A DNA stretch of 12,590 nucleotides. Source: Sphingomonadaceae bacterium (GTDB taxonomy: Bacteria > Pseudomonadota > Alphaproteobacteria > Sphingomonadales > Sphingomonadaceae). Within the stretch, counting starts at the first letter, position 1. Each line of letters starts with the position of its first letter. The notes beneath the pieces were generated by a model. The model was given only the letters and a program-made list of their open reading frames with translations, ran no database searches and was not told the origin of the DNA. A program made the translations under genes and the position numbers. Location of the stretch: contig JAEMTM010000047.1 of the NCBI GenBank assembly GCA_016462305.1, positions 1 to 12,590 of the forward strand, in the 5' to 3' direction. This document shows, piece by piece, positions 6,623-12,590 of this stretch.

Positions 6623-7498
6623 ATGCTCGAAATCAGCGGTGTAAGCCATGTGTATGCAAACGGAACAAGGGCGCTCGATAATGTAAGCCTGTCGATACCG
6701 CGTGGTATGTATGGTCTACTCGGGCCCAATGGCGCGGGCAAATCTACACTGATGCGAACCATTGCGACGCTGCAGACGCCCACCGAGGGCGCGATCCGTT
6801 TTGGTGATCTCGATATATTATCAAGTCCTGATCAATTGCGGCGGAAACTCGGCTATCTGCCGCAGGATTTCGGGGTTTATCCTCGTGTGACCGCCTTCGA
6901 CATGCTCGACCACATGGCGGTGCTGAAGGGCATATCCGTCAAAAGCGAGCGCAAGGCAGTTGTCGAAACGCTGCTGAACCAGACCAATTTGTGGAACCAT
7001 CGCAGAAATTTCATTGCCGGTTTTTCGGGTGGAATGCGGCAACGGTTCGGCATAGCGCAGGCGCTGATCGGCAACCCCGAACTGATCATCGTCGATGAAC
7101 CGACCGCTGGACTTGACCCTGAAGAACGCAACCGTTTCCTTAACCTGCTCGCCGGCATCAGCGACAATGTCGTCATCATCCTATCCACGCATATCGTAGA
7201 CGATGTTGCCGACCTTTGCCCGCGCATGGCGGTGCTGGCGGGCGGCAAGGTGCAACTTGAAGGCGCGCCGCTCGACCTCATCGCCGCGACAAATGGCCGC
7301 ATTTGGAAAAAGACCATCGCGCGCGAGGAACTGGAAGCGCATCAAGAACAATATCAGGTGATTTCGACCCGGCTGTTCGCCGGACGCACCATCATCCATA
7401 TCCTCGCCGACAGTAAGCCAAAAGGTTTCGACGATGTCGAGGCGGGGTTGGAGGATGTCTACTTCACCACGCTCGCCGACCTGCGTCGCGCGGCTTAA
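6623..7498 (+). CDS. ABC transporter ATP-binding protein (partner of the permease-peptidase)
   Basis: A 291-aa ABC ATPase that powers the membrane protein encoded next. Motifs: Walker A GPNGAGKST (34-42), Q-loop Q81 in YLPQDFG, signature FSGGMRQR (134-141), Walker B LIIVDEP (154-160), D-loop AGLD (162-165) and switch His190 in STH. The C-terminal part (about 225-291) is a short family-specific extension. The start at 6623 is chosen because AGGAGG lies 8 nt before it and the ABC fold begins at MLEISGV; an in-frame ATG at 6551 would add 24 unlike residues. The next gene starts 16 nt after the stop, so the two form an operon. The sequence belongs to the ABC-2 exporter type, but cargo cannot be inferred. 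Confidence 0.94.
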   Translation: MLEISGVSHVYANGTRALDNVSLSIPRGMYGLLGPNGAGKSTLMRTIATLQTPTEGAIRFGDLDILSSPDQLRRKLGYLPQDFGVYPRVTAFDMLDHMAVLKGISVKSERKAVVETLLNQTNLWNHRRNFIAGFSGGMRQRFGIAQALIGNPELIIVDEPTAGLDPEERNRFLNLLAGISDNVVIILSTHIVDDVADLCPRMAVLAGGKVQLEGAPLDLIAATNGRIWKKTIAREELEAHQEQYQVISTRLFAGRTIIHILADSKPKGFDDVEAGLEDVYFTTLADLRRAA

Positions 7499-7514
7499 GC
7501 TGGGGGATCTGGTC

Positions 7515-10500
7515 ATGTTGATAGGCGTCGCGCGTTTCGAATTGCGTTACCAATTGCGCAACCCGGTTTTCTGGGTGTCGATTTTCCTGTTTTTCCTTCT
7601 CGGCTTCGGCGTAACCGCAAGCGAGAATGTCAGCATCGGCACGCCGGGTACGGTGCATGAAAATGCGCCCTTTGCGATTGCTTCGATGATCGCGCTGTCC
7701 TCGCTTTTCTATTTATTTGTCATCACCTCTTTTGTCGCCAACGCAATCGTCCGCGATGACAGCAGCGGTTTTGGTCCAATCATCAAGTCGACCTCAATCG
7801 GCAAAACCAATTATGTGATGGGGCGCTTTCTTGGCGGTTTGGCCATCGCGTTTATCGGTTTTCTCGCCATTCCCATGGGCATGTTTTTTGGCTCGGTGAT
7901 GCCTTGGGTCGATGCAGAAACCGTCGGGCCGCAAAACCCTGCCTTTTATCTCTGGCCCTATCTGATCTTCGCGATTCCCAACATCATCCTCGCCAGCAGC
8001 CTCTTGTTCGGGCTGGCGACGGTCACGCGCTCAATGTTGTGGAGCTATATCGGCGTCATCATCTTTGTGATGGGCTATCTCATCGCTACCTCGATACTGG
8101 GATCAAAGGTCGAATATCAGCAATTGATGGCGCAGTATGAGCCGCTCGGTTTCGGCGCACTTGCGGAAGCAACGCGCTACTGGACCGCAGCCGACATGAA
8201 TGCGCGGTTATTGCCGCTCGATTATAATATTCTGTTTAACCGCGGGCTGGTTCTGGCAATTTCGGCGGTGCTGCTGGCGCTGACCTATTGGCGCTTTTCG
8301 ATGGAGGAACGTGCACCATCAAAGCGCCGTTTGAAGAAAATGGCGCGGCAGCGGGCATCCGAAGTTGAAGCTACGCCTACGCAGATTGCGTTGACAAAGG
8401 CGACGCAGCGCTTCGATGGAGCGACGACGCGCGCCCAGTTCATGGTGCGACTGAAGACTGAGATCATGCAGGTATTGCGCAGTCCCGGCTTGATTGTGCT
8501 GTTGTTGCTTGGGGTCATCAATGCTGCAGCCGGGCTTTGGCTGGCGCAGACGACCTACGGCACGCCGTCGCACCCACTCACCGCAGATATCATCACAAAT
8601 ATCATCTCGGGCTTCTCGATTTTCCTTTTGATCATCGCGGTCTTTTACGGCGGCGAACTCGTCTGGCGCGAGCGCGACGTAAAGATAAGCGAGATCATCG
8701 ATTCGACGCCTGCGGCGAATTGGGTCATCACCATTCCTAAGGTCTTCGCGATCCTTGTCGTCCTGTTGCTCATCAACGTGGTCGCAATGGCAACCGGCCT
8801 CGTCTTCCAACTGATAAAAGGTGCGGCCGATTTTGGCATTGCCAGCTATTTTGGTTGGTTCATCATACCGGTGACGGTCGAGATGCTGATGATTGCTGTC
8901 CTCGCGGTATTTTTCCAAGCATTGAGTCCGAATAAATATGTCGGCTGGGGCCTGTTCCTTGTCTGGTTCATCGCCGGCATTTTCCTCTCCAATATGGGCT
9001 ATAACAACGCGCTTTACGATTATGGCAGCAGTCCCGCCGAACCGCTGAGTGACATGAACGGAAGCGGCGGGTTCAGTTTCGGCGCTTGGGTGCTGCGCGC
9101 TTATTGGCTGGCCTTCGGAGTCATCCTGTTGGTGATTGCGCATCTCGTCTGGCCGCGTGGCACGGACACACGCTGGCGCAGCCGCCTAAAGCGCATCCGC
9201 CCCGGCCTTCGCGGCGCACCGCTCGCACTGATCGGCGCGGCGGTCGTGGCGATGATCGGGACGGGCAGCTACGCTTATCATAATTTCAAAATCCTCAACC
9301 GCTATGAAACCAGCGACGAGGGCGAAAAATTCCTCGCCGATTATGAAAAGAAATATCTGAAATATGAAAATCTGCCGCGTCCGGTGGTTAAATCGGTCGA
9401 ACTCGATGTGCAGATATTCCCTAAAGATCGCCGCATGGAAGTGATTGGCAGCTACCAGATGCGCAACGAAACCGCAGCGCCGATATATGAGGTGCATGTG
9501 CGCCAAGGCGACCGTGATGTGGTATATACCAAGCTGGTACTTTCTGGCGCAAAGCTAGCGACGGATGACAAAAAATTTGGATACCGCATTTTCCGTTTCG
9601 ACCAACCCTTGCAACCAGGCGGCGAGGCATCACTCGATTTCGCGTCGCGCATCCACCACAAGGGCTTCCGAAACGGTTCACCAGCCACTGAGGTTAACCT
9701 CAACGGGACGTTCGTCAACAATTTCGTGTTTGCGCCGACCATCGGAATGAACCGGGCAGCCTTACTGCAGGACCGCACCGTCCGGAGGCGCCAGGGCCTT
9801 CCTGCGGAACTTCGCATGGCCAAGCTCGAAGACATGAGCGCCACCCGCGAGAACTATATTCGCACCGATTGGGTGATGTCCGATATCACCGTTACGACCG
9901 ATGCCGACCAGACACCGATTGCACCGGGACGTAAGCTGGCGGACACCACCAAAAATGGTCGCCGCACCGCGCATTTCGTCTCCAGCGCGCCCATTCAAAA
10001 TTTCCTGTCGGTGCAGTCGGCGCGATATAGGCTTACCGAGCGCATGCATGACGGCGTCAAGCTGTCGATCTACCATGACCCGCGCCACGAATGGAACGTG
10101 CCCGCAATGCTTGGCGCACTTGAGGCGGGCCTTGATTATTTCCAGACCAATTTCGGACCCTATCAGTTCGACCATGCCCGCATCATCGAATTCCCAGGCT
10201 ACCAGTCGTTCGCGCAGGCCTTTGCCGGGACTATGCCTTATTCGGAAAGCATCGGCTTTGCCGCCGATGTAACGGACAAAGACTCGATTGATTACGTGAC
10301 CTACGTCACCGCGCATGAACTGGCGCACCAATATTGGGCGCATCAGGTCGTCGGTGCCGACATGCAAGGGCAGACGGTCACCTCCGAAACGCTCGCGCAA
10401 TATTCGGCGCTGATGGTGATGAAAAAGCTATATGGCAAGGACAAGATCCGCCGTTTCCTGAAATACGAACTCGACAATTATCTGGGCGGACGCAAGGGCG

Positions 10501-11105
10501 ATGCCATTGGCGAACAACCGCTCTACCGCGTCGAAAATCAGGGCTATGTCCATTACCGCAAAGGTTCATTGGTCATGTACCTGTTGCAGGAACGGCTGGG
10601 CGAAGCCGCAATTAACCGAGCGCTGGCGCGCTTCATTCAGACATGGAAGTTCAAGGGCGCTCCTTTCCACCGCTCGGTCGACCTGATTACCGAATTGCGC
10701 AAGGAAGCGACCACGCCCGAACAACAGGCGCTGATTACCGACCTGTTCGAGAAGATTACGATTTACGATTTGAAGGCGAAAGAGGCTAAGACCGCAAAGT
10801 TAGCAAACGGCTTGTGGCAGACGTCGATTAGCGTCGAAGCAGCCAAATATTATGCCGACGCCAAGGGCAATGAAAAGTCCGCGCCGCTGGCGGAATCAAT
10901 CGAAATCGGCCTATTTGGCGGTCGTCCGGGCATCGGCGCGTTCGGTAAGAATGACGTGGTCTCTATCGAACGCAAGCCAGTAAAGAACGGCGCGCAGACA
11001 ATTGTCATCACCTCAAAAACCAAACCGAAATTTGCCGGGGTCGATCCGTATAATTTTTACATCGACAAAAATTCGGATGACAATGTGGTGGATGTGACGG
11101 GTTAA
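7515..11105 (+). CDS. ABC-2 permease (two halves) fused to M1-family zinc aminopeptidase
   Basis: A 1196-aa membrane protein. The first ABC-2 half has about six membrane spans (about 15-37, 55-80, 105-130, 143-167, 170-195, 235-258). A basic cytosolic linker follows (about 260-320), then a second half with about seven spans (about 324-345, 358-383, 403-430, 440-470, 475-496, 523-546, 566-590). Thirteen spans would place the rest outside, in the periplasm. Residues about 610-1100 are M1 peptidase-like: zinc motif HELAH (934-938), third ligand E958, catalytic Tyr Y1014 in YRKG. Instead of GAMEN there is GTMPYSE (905-911). A beta-rich C-terminal domain follows. The start is set by GGGGGA 7 nt upstream; an in-frame ATG at 7434 lies within the ATPase gene. 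The family is known by architecture only; substrate unknown. Confidence 0.93.
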   Translation: MLIGVARFELRYQLRNPVFWVSIFLFFLLGFGVTASENVSIGTPGTVHENAPFAIASMIALSSLFYLFVITSFVANAIVRDDSSGFGPIIKSTSIGKTNYVMGRFLGGLAIAFIGFLAIPMGMFFGSVMPWVDAETVGPQNPAFYLWPYLIFAIPNIILASSLLFGLATVTRSMLWSYIGVIIFVMGYLIATSILGSKVEYQQLMAQYEPLGFGALAEATRYWTAADMNARLLPLDYNILFNRGLVLAISAVLLALTYWRFSMEERAPSKRRLKKMARQRASEVEATPTQIALTKATQRFDGATTRAQFMVRLKTEIMQVLRSPGLIVLLLLGVINAAAGLWLAQTTYGTPSHPLTADIITNIISGFSIFLLIIAVFYGGELVWRERDVKISEIIDSTPAANWVITIPKVFAILVVLLLINVVAMATGLVFQLIKGAADFGIASYFGWFIIPVTVEMLMIAVLAVFFQALSPNKYVGWGLFLVWFIAGIFLSNMGYNNALYDYGSSPAEPLSDMNGSGGFSFGAWVLRAYWLAFGVILLVIAHLVWPRGTDTRWRSRLKRIRPGLRGAPLALIGAAVVAMIGTGSYAYHNFKILNRYETSDEGEKFLADYEKKYLKYENLPRPVVKSVELDVQIFPKDRRMEVIGSYQMRNETAAPIYEVHVRQGDRDVVYTKLVLSGAKLATDDKKFGYRIFRFDQPLQPGGEASLDFASRIHHKGFRNGSPATEVNLNGTFVNNFVFAPTIGMNRAALLQDRTVRRRQGLPAELRMAKLEDMSATRENYIRTDWVMSDITVTTDADQTPIAPGRKLADTTKNGRRTAHFVSSAPIQNFLSVQSARYRLTERMHDGVKLSIYHDPRHEWNVPAMLGALEAGLDYFQTNFGPYQFDHARIIEFPGYQSFAQAFAGTMPYSESIGFAADVTDKDSIDYVTYVTAHELAHQYWAHQVVGADMQGQTVTSETLAQYSALMVMKKLYGKDKIRRFLKYELDNYLGGRKGDAIGEQPLYRVENQGYVHYRKGSLVMYLLQERLGEAAINRALARFIQTWKFKGAPFHRSVDLITELRKEATTPEQQALITDLFEKITIYDLKAKEAKTAKLANGLWQTSISVEAAKYYADAKGNEKSAPLAESIEIGLFGGRPGIGAFGKNDVVSIERKPVKNGAQTIVITSKTKPKFAGVDPYNFYIDKNSDDNVVDVTG

Positions 11106-11200
11106 TGTCCTTCGTGTCGGCGTAGGTTTCATTCGATTGCTGCCTACAATTGATGCGCTGAGCCCGGATGCTGGTGCACGGTCGCAAGGTTGGAGAGCTT

Positions 11201-11277
11201 GCAAGGGCAAGGATTCGGAATTCGCGCAATGGTTTCACTTCCACGAATGCCTCGCGACCTTGGCGGAGATGGTTTGA
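11201..11277 (+). pseudogene. 77-bp internally deleted copy of the M14 carboxypeptidase gene
   Basis: Bases 11201-11245 match 5285-5329 and bases 11246-11277 match 6302-6333, without gaps: 72 of 77 are identical, including a 35-bp exact stretch. The join falls on CCGCG, present at both 5325-5329 and 6297-6301 of the intact gene, followed by one G-to-A change. The 972 bp missing equal 324 codons, so the remnant stays in frame: KDSEFAQWFHF, then HECLATLAEMV and TGA. Upstream (about 11145-11200) only a faint in-frame likeness to the M14 N-terminus remains. No start codon or ribosome site is clear, so it is a relic, not a gene. Confidence 0.85.
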
Positions 11278-11278
11278 C

Positions 11279-11812
11279 CTATTCCTCGTGATCGAGGCGC
11301 AGTCGGTATTGAAGCGCATCGAAAGCCCCTCTTCTTGCTTCCTCTATTGTTGCATAGCTTCGCTTTCCCTTTTGATGCACTGCCGCCCCGAGTTGCTTTA
11401 TAAGGATTTTGAAGTCGCCTTCTTGGCCTACTATAACAATGTTGTACCCCTCAACATTGATGTAGGCGTTGCCACTTTTCGAGGGAGTCCATCCAGATCG
11501 ATTAGGAAAGTTTGCACGCCGCCGCATTTTTAATTTCAGTTCATCATCGCGGGAAGATGCCGATAAGAGGTCGTCTGACATATGCCCTGAACAGACACCG
11601 CCACATTCAAGCCTGTCCGGATACTTGTCATGTTCCATAACGTGTATAGCGCGAATTTTCTTTTTTTCGCACATTCCACAGATTTTGTATTCGCCCTCGC
11701 CATATTTTTCGAAGGAATCAAATTCATCGACACGGTGCCAACCTTTGTGGGGAACGCCGGGCTCGCCCCATTTCCCCCATCCGTTCGCTGCTGCTTTCTG
11801 TTCCGATGACAT
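11279..11812 (-). CDS. Hypothetical protein with possible zinc site, third gene of the TA unit
   Basis: A 177-aa soluble protein, no signal or membrane span. The N-terminal half has C45-x2-C48 (ICGMC), H57, H61, then C70, C74 and H77 (ECGGVCSGH), which could bind one zinc ion. An Arg-rich patch follows (KMRRRANFPNRSGW, 95-108). The segment SGNAYINVEGYNIVIV (113-128) and a C-terminal helix complete it. The pattern (GWHRVDEFD, CxMC, IRxIHVMEH, CxGHM) resembles a conserved hypothetical family I have seen in proteobacterial genomes, with no known function. It starts 3 nt after the antitoxin stop on the same strand, so it is probably co-transcribed with the toxin-antitoxin pair. Confidence 0.75.
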   Translation of the reverse strand: MSSEQKAAANGWGKWGEPGVPHKGWHRVDEFDSFEKYGEGEYKICGMCEKKKIRAIHVMEHDKYPDRLECGGVCSGHMSDDLLSASSRDDELKLKMRRRANFPNRSGWTPSKSGNAYINVEGYNIVIVGQEGDFKILIKQLGAAVHQKGKRSYATIEEARRGAFDALQYRLRLDHEE

Positions 11813-11815
11813 TGC

Positions 11816-12094
11816 CTAAGCCGCAACAGACAACTTGACTCCCAAAGCCCGCGTTACCGCCAGCAGCGTGTCTAAAGTTGGGTTTCCTTCTTTGCCGAGC
11901 GCTTTGTAAAGCGCCTCGCGCGCAACCCCGGTTTCCTTTGATAGTCCCGTCATCCCGCGCGCTCGCGCCACCGCACCAAGCGCCGCGCGGATGTCATCAG
12001 CATCGCCTTCTTCAAACGCAACTTTTAGATAGGCGACGATTGCTTTTTCGCTGTCGAGATAATCGGCACTGTCATAAGGTTTTGTTTTGATCAT
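11816..12094 (-). CDS. Antitoxin, HigA-type addiction-module antidote (HTH)
   Basis: A 92-aa DNA-binding antitoxin. Residues 6-32 (PYDSADYLDSEKAIVAYL and following) are the family's characteristic N-terminus, and residues about 38-88 form the XRE-like helix-turn-helix (ARARGMTGLSKETGVAREAL, then KEGNPTLDTLLAV). This matches the TIGR02684-type antidote of modules in which the toxin gene comes first. The start at 12094 is preferred: it makes an ATGA overlap with the toxin stop, and GGAG lies 7-8 nt upstream. The ATG at 12112 would add six residues and has no better ribosome site. It should bind and neutralise the toxin and repress the shared promoter at the palindrome at 12398-12415. Confidence 0.9.
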   Translation of the reverse strand: MIKTKPYDSADYLDSEKAIVAYLKVAFEEGDADDIRAALGAVARARGMTGLSKETGVAREALYKALGKEGNPTLDTLLAVTRALGVKLSVAA

Positions 12095-12396
12095 GAGTCG
12101 CTCCGTTTCCATTCATCGGCTATGGCCTTCGCCACTTTGATGTCATTATTCTGTGTCCGCTTGTCGCCGCCGCACAACAGGATGATCAAGACATTGCCCC
12201 GTCGCATCACATAAACCCGATAGCCCGGTCCATAGTCGATCCGCAGTTCGCTTAGGCCGTTGCCGATATCCTTCACGTCGCCGAACAGTCCGCGCGCTAG
12301 CCGGTCTATCCGGACCTGAATCCGCGCCCTCGCATTTGAATCGCCGATTTTTCGCAGCCACAGATCAAAAGTTTCAGTACGACGAACTTCTACCAT
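12091..12396 (-). CDS. Toxin, RelE/HigB-type (phage Gp49-like, PF05973)
   Basis: A 101-aa small basic protein of the RelE/ParE fold. Recognisable pieces are FDLWLRKIGDSNARARIQ (10-27), LARGLFGDVKDIGNGLSELR (33-52), GPGYRVYVMRRG (57-68) and LIILLCGGDKRTQNNDI (70-86), which fit the TIGR02683-type killer proteins. Relatives act as ribosome-dependent mRNA endonucleases, so mRNA cleavage is likely but not shown. The start at 12396 (MVEVRR) fits family length; an in-frame ATG at 12441 would add 15 residues lying on the promoter. The toxin gene precedes the antitoxin, with a 4-bp overlap, as in higBA units. No ribosome site is present: the palindrome occupies its place. Confidence 0.9.
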   Translation of the reverse strand: MVEVRRTETFDLWLRKIGDSNARARIQVRIDRLARGLFGDVKDIGNGLSELRIDYGPGYRVYVMRRGNVLIILLCGGDKRTQNNDIKVAKAIADEWKRSDS

Positions 12397-12431
12397 ATGT
12401 AATCCATAGATTACATTTCGTGACTTGTCAA
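12394..12431 (-). promoter_or_regulatory. Toxin-antitoxin promoter with palindromic operator
   Basis: On the minus strand a perfect -35 TTGACA (12431-12426) is followed after 17 bp by TATGGA (12408-12403). The start point would then fall about on the A of the toxin ATG (12396), giving a leaderless mRNA. The -10 lies inside the 18-bp palindrome TGTAATC-CATA-GATTACA (12398-12415, 7-bp perfect arms), the likely binding site of the antitoxin dimer. The palindrome is seen; its use is inferred. Confidence 0.65.
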
Positions 12432-12446
12432 TCGGATACAACCGAC

Positions 12447-12590
12447 ATGAAAGCTGCGATGCTCATCATCAAGGACGACCTGACAGGCGTTGAAATTCCG
12501 GCTTTGCTCGAAACGCATTTTGCAGGGATGTTGGCAATGAGCACGGATGTTCAGGCTGCAACTGAAGGCTTAACCCTCAACGCGCATATA
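12447..12590 (+). CDS. Partial gene, possibly a GNAT acetyltransferase, cut by window edge
   Basis: An open frame of 48 codons runs off the right end. It starts MKAAMLIIKDDLTGVEIPAL, then LLETHFAGMLAMS. The pattern of a strand, then DDLTGxEIxALLExH, then a helix ending M.A.S, resembles the start of a small GNAT family (I.xDDL.GpEv.ALL.eHl..M...SP). The later part (TDVQAATEGLTLNAH) fits less well and the acetyl-CoA motif would lie outside the window, so the family is tentative. It diverges from the toxin gene, with only 50 bp between the starts; the palindrome could affect both. No clear ribosome site precedes either ATG (12447 or 12459). Confidence 0.4.
   Translation, partial: MKAAMLIIKDDLTGVEIPALLETHFAGMLAMSTDVQAATEGLTLNAHI

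Noticed and set aside
8319..9143. 274-codon open frame on the minus strand
   Set aside because: It is antisense to the permease-peptidase gene. Its low-complexity, charged translation is the mirror of the membrane-protein codons.
11106..11200. Upstream part of the M14 relic
   Set aside because: A faint in-frame likeness (IDA...DAG against INA...DSG) is visible, but too weak to claim.

Overview
The window reads as chromosomal DNA of an alphaproteobacterium, most likely a sphingomonad. This rests on a cysteine-free 41-aa ribosomal protein L36, sucC standing next to etfBA without sucD, an M14 cytosolic-type carboxypeptidase followed by the P-loop of an AAA_28-type ATPase, and an ABC permease fused to an M1 peptidase. 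Genus and species cannot be fixed from the sequence alone.

Left part (1-3945), all on the minus strand: a HAD-family hydrolase, then sucC (TCA cycle), a small coiled-coil protein whose ribosome site overlaps the sucC stop, then etfB and etfA (electron transfer flavoprotein). etfA runs off the left edge. The etfBA promoter region carries a 24-bp near-palindrome that looks like a regulator site. An 82-bp inverted repeat of the CACGCAGAGGCGCAGAG type lies between the HAD gene and sucC.

Middle (3946-6622): two 106-bp elements, each a pair of inverted 27-29 bp arms containing ATTCCCGC-N4-GCGGGAAT hairpins, flank a small island with rpmJ (minus) and a DUF4136-type lipoprotein (plus). An M14 metallocarboxypeptidase follows. 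Immediately after its stop, in the same frame, is a short P-loop fragment of an AAA_28-like ATPase that ends at a stop: a gene remnant.

Right-centre (6623-11105): a two-gene operon, an ABC ATPase and a 1196-aa protein made of two ABC-2 permease halves plus an M1-type zinc aminopeptidase domain. About 95 bp downstream lies a 77-bp miniature of the M14 gene: its residues about 30-44 are joined in frame to its last 10 codons, with 972 bp missing between two CCGCG repeats. The ABC operon is therefore bracketed by M14-derived sequence in the same orientation.

Right edge (11279-12590): a minus-strand HigB/HigA-type toxin-antitoxin pair, followed by a third gene encoding a 177-aa protein with a possible zinc site. 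The toxin start lies directly under a palindromic operator and promoter that would give a leaderless mRNA. Divergent from it, a partial gene (possibly a GNAT acetyltransferase) runs off the right edge.
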